Shown: positions 44,933 through 56,359 of the stretch, piece by piece
How positions within the stretch are numbered: the first letter of the stretch is position 1
Layout: every line of letters begins with the position of its first letter
Source: Plectosphaerella cucumerina
Lineage: Eukaryota > Ascomycota > Sordariomycetes > Glomerellales > Plectosphaerellaceae
Direction: 5' to 3'
Length of the DNA: 64,000 bases
NCBI GenBank assembly: GCA_020746995.1
Contig: JAGPXD010000005.1
Coordinates: 2,418,001-2,482,000, forward strand
The notes under the pieces: model-generated
What the model saw: only the letters and a program-made list of their open reading frames with translations
Told to the model about the DNA's origin: nothing
Databases searched by the model: none
Position numbers and translations under genes: made by a program

Positions 44933-47900
44933 AAGAAAAGGAAAGTAAAATAATATAGGAACCCGTAACCTCCGATAATAAAGAATTAATCCCCGATACC
45001 TAGCTATAAGACTAATAACTTACTACCCGACTAGAGGGATATAGAGATCTTAAAGAAAATAAAGCTATCGACTTCTTCGGGTATAGTACTTAAGATACTA
45101 GTAAAATACCCTATATAACCTATACTTTTAGTCCTAGGGAAGATAATAATAATCGCCTACCCCCTAGTAGCCCTAACTATAATACTATATTTTAGGCCTA
45201 ATATATCTACGATAATTACCCTATATACTACGTATAGAAGCTTAGTTATAACTTCTATCCTAGGCGACCTAACGATAATATAATTAAGTACGTCTATACT
45301 AATAAGGAACTACCTTATTAGGTACCTACTATTTACCTACTAGGGAAGAGAATCATTATCTTTATATTATTACCTAAATACCCTATATTATATATTAGTC
45401 GCGAGACCCTTTAGTTTAACTATCCTATTAATATATATAGGGTATATACTTCGCGGAAGATCCGCGAGTAGAGGCTCCTCTAGTCCTAGCTAAGTATCGC
45501 TAAAAACTTAGGACAGACCCTTACTAGAATTAACCTAAATAACTAGGGTAACTATAAACTCCGTTACTAAAAGGCTAAAAAGACCCTTCGGAAGAATAAG
45601 GAATAATAGTACTTTAACTTACCTATAACCCTAGAATCTACTATTACCCGCCGCGATTTAATTATAAGTCTACCTACCTTAGGTTATTAGGCCTAAGGTA
45701 CCGGTATAACTATATCGGATAAAGTTAGGAAAAAGAAGTCTAGATTATCGAGTTCTTCCTCGTAATAACCTAAGATAAGGTGTAAATACTATAATAACTC
45801 GGGAAAAGAGTTACGCCGCTCTTATAAGGGTAAGAGTAGGTATAAGTAAAAACTATTAAGACCCTATATAATATAGTATATAATAAAAGCGACTCCGACT
45901 ATCTTATACTAAGAGTTACCCTATAAGGGTATAAATATATAATACTCCTAGATAGTAGAGTATAGGGGAACTATATATCACTACGACTTTAATAGCGACT
46001 TAGACTTATAATAAACCGTAAGAGACACCCTTACTAGCTAAAGTCCGTAGAAGGCAGGTTTATATAGTATAACTATAGAAGTATCGATTAGGAGACTATA
46101 TACCTCGAGATCTATATCTAAGGGTATATAATACTAACCGTATTCGATATTACGGAAATCGGAGATTAGGATATTATCCTAGGTATCCTATAGTTAAGAA
46201 AGTAGAATCCCTAAGTAAATTAGAATCCTAGCTAGATTTAATAGAGAGATATAGCTCCGATATAGTCTTATATAAAGACTACGAGATATCTTATATAGCT
46301 TAATAAAGAAATTTATAAATATAATAATAGCTTAAACCGAGACCTTAGCTACGATAAATAACGTAAGGTACTTAAGGAATAAATAAAGAATATTCCGATC
46401 GACTACTAGAAGTACTTAATCCTATTTAAGGAGGAACTCAAGACTAGGTTACCCCTCTATAGCTATTATAACTATAAGATTATACTTAAGGAAGGTATAT
46501 AGCCTAGGTTTTATAAAATCTACTAGTTTAATAAGAAGTAGTAGGCTATACTTAATAAGTACTTAGAAGAGAACCTTCGGAAAGGATATATCCGACTATC
46601 TAAGTTACTAGCTAGATACCTAATCCTTTTTATCCCTAAAAAGAATAGGAAACTTAGACTATATATTAACTACTAATAACTTAATAATATTATAATTAAG
46701 AATTACTACCCCTTACTATTTATCGCCGAGCTTTAGGATTTACTAGTTAAAACGTAATAGTTTATAGTTATTAACCTTAAAGGAGTATATAACTTAATCC
46801 GTATAAAGGAAGGAGAGGAGTAGAAAATAACTTTCCGTACTTACCGAGGATACTTTAAGTATTTAGTAATACCTTTCGGGTTTATAAATACTCCGGCTAT
46901 ATTCTAAATAATAATTAATAAAGTCTTTCGTAACTTTCTCGATATCTTTATAATAGTATACCTTAATAATATCCTTATCTTTTTAAAAACCCTTAAGGAA
47001 TATCGAAAATATATTTACTAAGTCTTAAAATAATTAATAGATATTAAACTACTTATTAAACCCGAGAAGAGTAAATTCTATACTTAGGACGTAGACTTCC
47101 TTAGATATAATATCCGACCGGGGGAAGTCTATATAGATCCTAGGAAGATTAAGATAGTTAAGAACTAACCGATACTAGCTAATATCTCCGACGTTAAAGG
47201 ATTTCTTAAATTTATTAACTTCTACTAATAATTTATAAAGGGATATAGTTAGATATCCCGACCTCTTACCGACTTTATAAAGAAAGACTAGTTATTCCGT
47301 TAGTAGGATACCGAAGAATAAGCCTTTTAGAGTATTAAGAATAGTATTTTAAGTAAACTAATTCTTAAAATCCCCGACCCTAAATTACTATTTAAAGTCG
47401 AAACTAATATATCCGATTATATACTTAGAGGATAACTAAGATAGAGGGATAAAGAAGGACGACTTTACCCCGTTACTTTCTACTCTAAGAAGTTTTACAG
47501 ACTAGAACTTAACTATTAGATCTATAATAAAGAGTTAATAGCTATTATTAAAGCCTTTAAGGAATAAAAACTATACCTCTTAGGTATTATATACCTAGTT
47601 AGGGTTCTTACAGACTATAAAAACCTTATTAACTTTATAACTATAAAGGAATTAAATAAATAATAGATAAGATAGGCTAAGTTCCTTTTAGAATTTAACT
47701 TTACTATCTTATACTATAAAGGATTAGAGAATAGTTAAGTAGACGCCTTAAGTTAATATAACGACTTAGTAAGTACTAAAGTCCCCGACTATAATATAAT
47801 CCTCTTAATTAATTTATAAGGTAATCTTATACCTAATAAATAAGTCTTAGAAGTTCTTACTACTTATAAGGAAACTATATAAGAACTTATTATATATATC

Positions 47901-49837
47901 TATAGTACTCTAGCCTATAGATACCAGGGAGTCTAGAAAATATACTAGTATATCCGATAATACTATAATAAGAGTATTATATACCTTTAAGTATAAGAAG
48001 TACTTAAAACCTATAACCTCTACTATAAGAGTAAAGCTGTTAGGTATAAGCCCTATAGAGAGCTTAAGCCTCTACCTATAGCGGAAGGACTATAGATATC
48101 TATTTCTTTAGATTTTATTATAGACTTACCTAAGTCTAAGGAACTAGTCTTAGGACGGTAGTATAATACTATCCTAGTTATTATTAATTAATTTACTAAG
48201 TATTCCTACTTTCTACTATATCTTAAAACGGGAACTACGGAAGACTTTATATATATCTTCCTATATAATATTACTATATAGTATAGTATACTAAAGGAAT
48301 TTATTTCCGATCGCGATAAGTTATTTATAAACTACTTTTAGAAAGGACTTATAAAGTAACTTAGACCCGACTACTACCTCTTAACTATATTCTATCTATA
48401 GTTAGACAGATAAACAGAAAAGACTAACTAGACCCTTAAATAGTATCTTTACTACTACGTTAATAAGCGATAGGATAACTAGGTAATACTTCTTCTAATA
48501 GTATAGTTTACTTATAATAATATACCTAGTAAGTTAACTAAAGTCTTACCTTTCTATACTAACTATAGATTTAACCCTATAATATATAGAGAACCCAGGG
48601 AAACTTCGAAAACTCCTAAGGCTAATAAACTAGCCTAGGATATTAGGGATATTTATAATATACTACGTTAAGACCTTTAACTAGTATATATCAGAATAAC
48701 TAAATATACTAACTAGTTAAGGATAAAGGGACTATCCTTTAAGGAGGGGGATAAAATCTACCTTATTTATAAAAATATTAAAACTATATACCCTAATAGT
48801 AAGTTAGATTTTAAAAAAATCGGACTTTTTTAAATTTAGTAGAAAATCTCGGATACTAATTTTTAACTTTCCTTACCCGAGAATATAAAGATCCACCCGG
48901 TTTTCTATATTATACTACTCGAAGTAGTACTAAACGATATACCGGTAGAATACTACCTAGAGGTAAACGATATAGAAGAATTTATTATAGAATAAATCCT
49001 AGACTACTAGTAGTAAGATAGGAAGGTAGAATACCTTATTAAATAGGAAAACTATAGGTATAAAGAAAATACTTAGGAACCTATCGAGTACCTAATCTAC
49101 TATCCGGAGCTCCTACGGGAATATCTAGTAGTTTATTAGGAAGGGGCCCTAACCTAAATAAGGACTAGTCCTTATCGGTAGAAACCCCGAAACCCGACAA
49201 AAAGCTAATAGTACCTATCTCCTAGACCTCGAGACCCGACTCGAAAGCCGTATTTACTAGTCGATTAACCTTAGCCTAATCCTAATTAGTTAACTCCTAT
49301 ATCCTATAAGTAAATAACTTATTACTATAATCCTTTACCTTCCGCTTTAATTATTAAATCCGCTATAAATAACTAATAACCTCTATAAGCTACTCCTAAA
49401 GCTAAGCTAGAGTTTCCTTAGCTTCCTCTTCTTTTACTTTAAGATCTACTTTAGACTTATCGAGACGTTCTACTACCGATTATTAGCTTAATACCACGAT
49501 ATACCTATAATACCCCGTACTTATAAGACTAAGTAACCTTTATACTATTATATTAATAACTATACCTAGTATATTTACCGTACTACGAAAAGCCCTCCTT
49601 TATCTAATATTTTAGATACTTCCGGAAATACTACGTATAAGGTATATTAGCGTCGGAACCTTCGTGGATAATTCGATTAAATAATCGAGTTTATTTATCG
49701 GATTTTCGAGTAGGCTATTTTATAACTAATCCTGATATTATATCGGGTTAGTAAGAAAGGAAGTCCTATAGGACCCGTTTACGGGGCTTTATATATACTT
49801 ATAGTCGCTAGGATATCGACCTAGAGGAGGGGAATCT

Positions 49838-50337
49838 TATAATACCTAGCTAGTTACCTATAGGAAAGAAGGCCTAATACGGCGTAGCCCGGCTAGAAGG
49901 GCGACCCCGTGGATAACTTAGACTAGTAGGTATTACGTTAGATAAGTAGGTTACGTAATATAGATTACGGCCGCTAGTAATCTATAGCTTACGCTAAGAT
50001 ATACTCTATCGCTAGATCACCGCTATAGGTAATCCTAGGGAAGGATTATAATTATTTATAATCTAAGGGAATTAGGCGAGGTACACTCGCCTATATAAAG
50101 CGATACCTCGTCGGTATATAACTATAGTTAGATTTATAATAGTAATTAATTTAAGTCTTTATTAAAAACCTCCTTAGTTTATAGTAAAGAAGCGTAATAC
50201 TTTACAACATCACGATAAGTATAATAACAATAACTACTATAACACCTTACTCTTTAGTTACCTAGTATATACTACTAGTATACACCACCGCCTCTCTAGA
50301 CTATATATCTTTAGAAGATTATACCTGGGTTATAATA
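49838..50337 (+). repeat. 3' LTR of element A
   Basis: A 500-bp LTR collinear with 42608-43106; differences are overwhelmingly C/T and G/A. It is preceded by the purine tract GAGGAGGGGAA at about 49,824-49,834. Confidence 0.9.
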
Positions 50338-50690
50338 GAAGGCTATAAGTATAGAAAGCTTTTTAAATACCCGGTAGTAATACCTCTATTTAGAGTTTAG
50401 TTTATAAGTATAAAAATATATAATAATATAGCCTACCTAGAGATTTATCTCTAAAAGAAACTATAATCGGGAAATTTAACCTTAATATTAGTAGTATCTA
50501 TAGTAACCTAATATTACGACCCAGGTATAATCTTCTAAAGATATATATTTAAAAGCTTAAAACTACCCGATTACTTAAGTACTATAAATATCTTTACTTA
50601 CTAAACTAGTATTATATACTTAAGTCGCGGCCTTATTAGTCCCCTAAGGGTATTATCTCTATTCTCGACGTCCTATATAGACCTAGTACT
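50338..50690 (+). repeat. Dispersed repeat X, copy 3, right part, and junction to genic DNA
   Basis: The repeat resumes with GAAGGCTATAAG and carries the ACCCGGTAGTAATACCTC and CCTACCTAGAGATTTATCTC landmarks to about 50,480. At 50,512-50,548 there is a short inverted piece of the gypsy LTR end (ATTACGACCCAGGTATAATC). The last 140 bp have no recognised content. RIP-type sequence continues to the TFC4 stop codon. Confidence 0.65.
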
Positions 50691-50693
50691 AAG

Positions 50694-53600
50694 TTACAAG
50701 TATAAGTACCGGGTGAGAACATCCTCCATTGTTCTCGGATCCTGGCTGACTGAAAGCAGAATATACTCGTTGAAGGCAGCGCCAACACGAATGTCGGAGA
50801 AACCAGGTACGGGATCAGCGACCGTCAAGCCGTCCAGGGCCTTCAGGTATCCCTCATGGGCTAGATGGTGAAGTCCAAGCATGTGGAAGACCCGTGCAAC
50901 CGTGAACGAAACCTCTCGCCTGACCACAGGTGATGCTGACATGGCGCGAATGTCTGCGTACTCGAATATTGCAGCCATACCCTGCATGATGAGGTACTGT
51001 CTGTTGTCTGCCTGCCTTTTCAGGCCATGGTGCACATAGCCCAAACCAACGCTCAGGTTGACCATAGGGTTCCGTGGAGCAAGCGCCTTGGCGCGGAGAA
51101 AATAGTCTGGTAAAGAGAAGTATAATTAGAAAAGCCGTCGTGGCAGGAACATGGCGGAGCAGCGTACTCAGAGCAAAGGTATAGCTTGTCGACGTGAACA
51201 AAACGTGCCCGTATAGCATGAGGAGGCAAACATCCAGGTTACGAATCTCGCCGCTGACCGTTGAAAAGTCGGCAGGGGCGATCAGGTCGGTGTCTGGCAT
51301 CGTAGCTCTGATTTGCGTCGCATCAATGACTCTGATCTGCCGCAGAATGAACTTCTGGACAGGACCAGAGTTATACCAAGATGCGGGGGACTGGCAAAAG
51401 CGGCATAATGCCGCAAACATGCGATACGCATCCGAGTCGAGTTGATTCACTTTGAGGAAGAATCTGCCCATGGCAACGCATACTTCATCATCCGCCATAT
51501 AGATGGCACAAGCTACGTAGAAGTCAGTAATTGGATATGTCGAGGGGTCCAGGGATATGTCCTGACCTGCCCACGCCACGTGGATCAGGAACATGTAGTC
51601 CTTCGAGTTGGTGAAGACAATCGAGTCTCTCGCCGCCTCGCAGACCGAGTACGCTTCCTCGCCGTTGCCGCCCATCGCCAAACAAATGGCATAGTCGAGG
51701 AACAGCTCCAGCCACTCGCCAAAAGGAATGCCTCGATACCCATCGTCATTGGGGGGACGACTGTCATCCGCCTGCCCGGGAATCACATCTGTGAAGAGGT
51801 TAGTCCGAGTCTATGCCCCATAGATGGGTGGCGGATTCATACTGCGTGACAGGCGCTCAGCAAATTGATGTAGCTCTGAAGTCCCCGACTGAACCTGGTA
51901 CGGTGCGTTGAAGACCATATCGTTTGCGGCGCCCAGATACTTGACATACTTGTCCCAGGTATAGAATCTCCTGAAGGAGCGGAAGTCATCGACGAGATCC
52001 CTCGCCGCTGCCATCCAATCGGACACCAGAGTTCGGTCGCCAGCCTGGATCAGCCTCTTAAGATGTCGCACGTCCTTGTACCGGCGAGACAACTCGTCTG
52101 CTCTCTCTCGTTCCTTGAGCTTTCGCTGATCGGCACCGACCAACCGTTTAGGCCTGTACCGCCGCGCAACTCCCGTGCCGGGCTTACGGCCAGGGCGAGT
52201 CCTCGGGCCGGTGTCATCCTCTGTTGGCTCGAGACCTGCCGCAGGAGGCACAGCCCCGTTCTCGCGAGATGATCCCCTCATGTCCTGGAGGGCTATCGCC
52301 TCTGTCACGAGAATGAGGGCTTCCTCGTCCTCGTGCGCCTGCTCGTAGATTCTCGCCAGCTCTACTCGAGCATTGATGTTGTTCTCGTCGACCTCGATGG
52401 TCAACAAGAAGCAATCCTCGGCAGCACCTGTATCGCCACCGTTGACATAGCACATGCCCAAGTTGAACAAGAGCTCCGGGTCATGACTGCAAGATGAGTC
52501 GCGGAGCATCTCGAAGTAGTCGAGGGCACGAGGAAACGCCCCGTGTTCGAATAGCGCGTTGGCGATATCCCTCGCAAGCCCCGGGAAGCTCTCCACAGCA
52601 GCCGTAGTCGCAGACTCGGTCGGGTCGAGCCACGAAAGGTGTCTCTGTCACTCAAGTCAGCATTTCATCGAATGAGGCGATGTTCATCGCAAATGCCCAC
52701 CTCGAACTCTTCAGTGTGCCCAAGTCTTATCCTACAAAGGCCAAGCTGGGCTCTTAATTCCAGGGGGAGTCCTAGTCCGTATTGCCGAGGCAAGTACAGC
52801 AGAGGATCGAAACCCGGTACCTGCACGCGACGGTCATCGTCGCGATCCCATTCTCGATCGTCAGTGGTCCAATCGTCCCAGTACCGCTCATCTTCTCGTG
52901 AAAGCCGCCACCGCGCCAGGGATTTAAGCTGGAACAGAGCTGCTTCATAATCGCGGGCACAAATGAGAAGGTCGACATAGATGCTGATGTCCGCCCACAG
53001 CACGTTGCCATGTTCCGCCGGATCGCCGTGTCGCAAGGCATCCATGTAGCTCTCATACGCCGCGGTGGCCTTACTGATGTGCTCGGGATTTTGGGTGGCT
53101 GAACAGACATCGGCCAGTTTCCTGATGGTGCTGATATCGTTTGCCCGGCGCTTCAATATGTCGCTATACTGGGACACAGCCTTGGCAAGGTGGCCTCGTC
53201 GATGATTGACTTCCGCTCTCCCGGCCCGAGCCTCGTCATTGCTGGAATTTGCCTTGATGGCATTGGCGAAACACATGCTTGCTGTCTTCAACATCGGGCT
53301 GCCATCATCGTCGCCAGCCAGCTCGAGAGCTAACTTCGCGCAGCTGACCCATGCCGCATCGTCCTTGTCCCGCAGGAACGATGCGTACAGCTTGGCTGTG
53401 AGCGCGTCGAGGTGCCGGCCCTGGTCCTCCAGAATGGTCCCCAGTGTTGTCCACGCCTGGTATGTCTCGGCGTTTATCCTAATGATCTCATGGATCATTC
53501 TCTCGGCCTGGGCATAATCCCCCCTCAGAAAGGCACCGTTGACCTGGGTCAGGCGAAGCTTAATGTCTGGTCGGGGCTCTACTTCCTTGCGGGACGATCG

Positions 53601-53852
53601 AAAGAGCCCCTTCTGAGGGGGCCTACCCCTTCGGGGCTTGGGGCGAAGTGGTGCATCTTCCGATGCTCGATGGTTGTCCAGAAATGCTTGGACCTCACGC
53701 TCAAACTTGGCATTCTCAAGTCGCAATTCGAGTTCATCTGAGTCGGCATCCGAGACGGCGTCAGGAGCGGTGGCGTCGCCGGCGTGATCTGCATCCACGG
53801 CGTCTGCAGTGTCGATCCCGTGGTCCACGTTGTGTCCTTCACGGAGATCCAT
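50694..53852 (-). CDS. TFC4: TFIIIC subunit TFC4 (tau131/GTF3C3-like TPR protein)
   Basis: TPR subunit of the RNA polymerase III initiation factor TFIIIC, which in yeast bridges A-box-bound TFIIIC to TFIIIB. Inferred exons (minus): 53852-52701, 52644-51843, 51788-51168 and 51106-50694, with introns of 56, 54 and 61 bp. The sum is 2,988 nt, or 995 residues, close to the yeast length (about 1,025). The N-terminus is acidic, followed by a basic AT-hook-like PRRGRP at about 73-78. Then come TPRs beginning with the family-typical EIIRINAETYQAWTTLG, a second TPR block (LLFNLGMCYVNGG), and a basic linker followed by the conserved DLVDDFRSFRRFYTWDKY. The protein ends RYLYL. The stop codon (50694-50696) lies at the edge of the RIP-mutated repeats, so no normal 3' UTR is visible. 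Naming is by motif recognition, without a search. Confidence 0.92.
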
Positions 53853-54497
53853 ATTGCATCGAGATCATGAAGGCCGGTGGGCTGGGTGGTCACTGGTCGG
53901 AGGGCGAGATGATGCTGGGTGAAGCTGTGATCTCACCGCCAATGAAACTGTGGCTGAGTGTGATGTCGGGGGCCAACATGTGAACGGTAAAGGCATACCC
54001 AGAATACAGCGTCCTGGACTGCGCAAAGCTGAAAAATGGAATGTTGCCCGCTGTTGCGAATGGGTGTATGACTGACTGCCGGATACGTAGTTTGGGTGAG
54101 GCACTGATTGACTTGGAGGAGCTAAAACTGTCGGTGGTCATAAAAGGCAAGGCAGGTAGCCACCCCGGGGCGTGTAATGTGGAGCGCCACCTCGGCAGGT
54201 GCTCAGTGTCAATTTGAGAGGCATGGACGTGTGTACCAAGGTTAAGCAACTTGGACTTTTCGAATCCATTCGACAGAGGAGCGCATGCGACTTGTTTAGG
54301 CGATATTAAATTCAGACTATGTTCTACAGCAGGTCCGCGCGGACCGTTGGGGCGAGCAGGTCACCAGGAGACTCGATCCAAAACGCGATATTGTGCAAGC
54401 TGTCATCGAGGGTGGCGTGCTGGACTTAGCCAAGCTTGCCCTGTATCTTCGCTTCTACTTCATCCGTCAGTACACGCGCAAAACGTGGCCCGAGACT
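53853..54497. other. Intergenic: TFC4 promoter side and VTS1 3' side
   Basis: 645 bp between two genes on the same strand. It must hold the VTS1 3' UTR and terminator and the TFC4 promoter. I see no TATA box or conserved element I can name; the open frames here have no recognisable content. Confidence 0.6.
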
Positions 54498-56359
54498 CTA
54501 CCCGCGTTGCGCATGCGTACCCTTGACTTGTTCAAAAACCTTGAGCATCTTCCTCCGTGCGCCGAGGGCATTGACCCCGCGATCCTCCAGTGCCTTGTCA
54601 TCGAGCTCGACCAGATCGGTCCACTTCATGTCCTTGAGGTTATCGGTGTACTTGTGCAGACGCAGACTCCTCAGCCAGCTGGGGATGTCTTGAAGGAGGG
54701 TAGGATCGGTAGGGTCCTCAGGTGGCTTGGAGCTGCCCCGCCTGCCCCGCGGAGACCGCCCGCGCACCATGTCCGAGTGGTCCGACAGATATCCTTCAGG
54801 GCCAGTGAGTCCGAGCTGGTTGACGTTGAGCGAGGGAATACCGCCGCTCAACATGGATGCTTGGCCGTCGTAGGCGCTGAGGAAACCGTTGTTCTGGGGC
54901 GAAGCGAATGGCATGTGACCAAAGGAGGGCTGAATGGCAATGCCCGGTGAGCTTGGGCGGGAGCGGTGTCCACCAAGGCCCATCTGATGCTGATGCTGCT
55001 GCTGTGCCTGGAGTGCCAGCATCTGTTCCCGACTCAGAACCTGACCATGTTCGTTGATCATGACAACGTTGGCACCGGGGATGTTTACGCCCTGCGCGGC
55101 ATGTTGTCCGGGGGCATTGGGTGCGTCGTTAGAGCGAGCCCTTCGATACTTGCGGACGTCGTCGAGAGCGAATCGGTTGTTAACGGTGGAAAGGGCTGCA
55201 AGCTTCATGGCCGTGGCATTGGCGAGCATATCTGCCTGGGTGCCGCCATGGGCACCAGGGTTTCCGGCTCCAGGGCTGCCGAAATTCGCTGCCATGGGGG
55301 TGTTCACCATGGATGCCCAGTTTCCACTACCGGCCGCGTAAGGGGATAGCAGCGGCATGTCGCCCGACTTGTCGCCTGTCGTCAAAGTCGTGCTCTGGAT
55401 GGCCGAGTTACTCGAGATCTGGGGACGCGGAGACCTCAGACCAGCCGAAGGTGGCGGCTGGACAAACTGGCCCATGGGCGTTTGTCCAGTTGTTGACTTG
55501 GGACGTCCTGCCTGCTCTGCGGAGTTCCAGCTCTGTGCCTGGCCGATTGTTGCCTCCGGGGCCTCGGTGATGGTGCTGTTTCTGTTGGAGGGAGGCTGGT
55601 TTCCCGTCTGCTGCGTGTACTTTGCCTTCTCCGTGGCAATGGCCGCGGCGGCGTCGGGGAACATGGCGTTGATGGTCGACGTGTCCAGTGCCGATGTCCG
55701 CTTTCCTGTGGCGATGCTCGAAGGACGCACAACCGAGTTTCTGGCCGAGTCGACGTTGAGCTTGTTCATAGCATCGCTCAGGCGGTTGGACATGGGGTCT
55801 AGGACGTTGTTAGTTCGAGCAACTCGAGGAGAGAACGTGAACTCGTACCTTTGTCAAAGTTGGCAGGCGAAAGGACGCCCGACATGGGATGATTCTTGCC
55901 CATCTGCTGGAGGACCTGGATGAAGAAACGAATCTGGACCTGGGTGGTCTGCTGCAGGAGAGCATACAGAGCAGCGGTCCGCTCTGCTTCGCTGAGCACC
56001 CGGAACCATTGTTCAATGGCACTGAGCTCGTCTTTGAAGTCCTGGTCGAGCGTGGCTGCGGCCATTTCTTCGAGCGTGGTCTCGTATTGATCAATGTCGG
56101 CGATCCATTGCTGCGCAATCTTGTCCTGTGCGTCGCCCTCGGCGTTGCCCTGGTTCTGACCTTGTTGGGACTGGCCGTAAAAGTCGGAGGAGGGTCGGAT
56201 GCGGCTCGCAGGCGAAGCGCCAGAGATGGCAGCCATGTCCGCCGAAGCCCGCAGGTGATGCCCGGCACCGATAGCTCGAGCGGAGGGTGGGCGGAGAGAG
56301 GAGGCCGTGTTGGCCTCGGGGGTGCTGTTGCGATTCCCGACGATGTGACTGCCAGACAT
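54498..56359 (-). CDS. VTS1: VTS1-like SAM-domain RNA-binding protein
   Basis: Vts1/Smaug-family post-transcriptional regulator that binds Smaug recognition hairpins in mRNA through its SAM domain and recruits the CCR4-NOT deadenylase. There are two exons (56359-55849 and 55798-54498) with a 50-bp intron that ends CTAACAACGTCCTAG; the sum of 1,812 nt gives 603 residues. The N-terminus is Ser/Asn/Pro-rich. A conserved helical block at roughly residues 80-155 (from IAQQWIADIDQYETTLEEMA to FFIQVLQQM) is typical of fungal Vts1. A long low-complexity Gln/Ser/Ala-rich middle follows, and the C-terminal SAM domain contains DIPSWLRSLRLHKYTDNL and ALGARRKMLKVFE. The start is chosen at MSGSHIVGN because upstream codons look like leader sequence; an in-frame ATG 43 codons earlier (56488) is the alternative. 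It lies between TFC4 and RPL29, same strand. Confidence 0.93.

Larger units (their letters stand above)
42608..50337 (+). mobile_element. Full-length chromodomain Ty3/gypsy retrotransposon, element A, RIP-destroyed
   Basis: A 7,730-bp element (about 7.05 kb without nested LTR S4) with two LTRs and a perfect 5-bp target duplication GAAGG (42603-42607 and 50338-50342). The order is: 5' LTR; gag (about 43,170-44,250) with a zinc knuckle at 44,042-44,083 whose Cys codons are now Tyr; protease-proximal region; RT with VYLNNILI at about 46,955-46,980 where VYLDDILI is expected; RNase H near 47,440-47,700; integrase near 48,000-48,600; a chromodomain near 49,030-49,105 with TAG in place of Trp; a polypurine tract; and the 3' LTR. 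All frames are closed. It is the best-delimited element in the window and the reference for elements B, C and E. Confidence 0.92.

Noticed and set aside
1..50690. A hidden biosynthetic cluster, effector gene or defence system within the AT-rich region
   Set aside because: I read across the region for protein-like codon runs and for islands with normal CA/TG content; the only clear islands are the repeat R fragment, copy B3 and parts of the solo LTRs, none of which codes for a recognisable protein.
52063..53741. Plus-strand frames of 69-109 codons opposite TFC4 exons, and similar ones opposite VTS1
   Set aside because: Antisense shadows of GC-rich coding exons; the minus-strand proteins are clearly the conserved ones.
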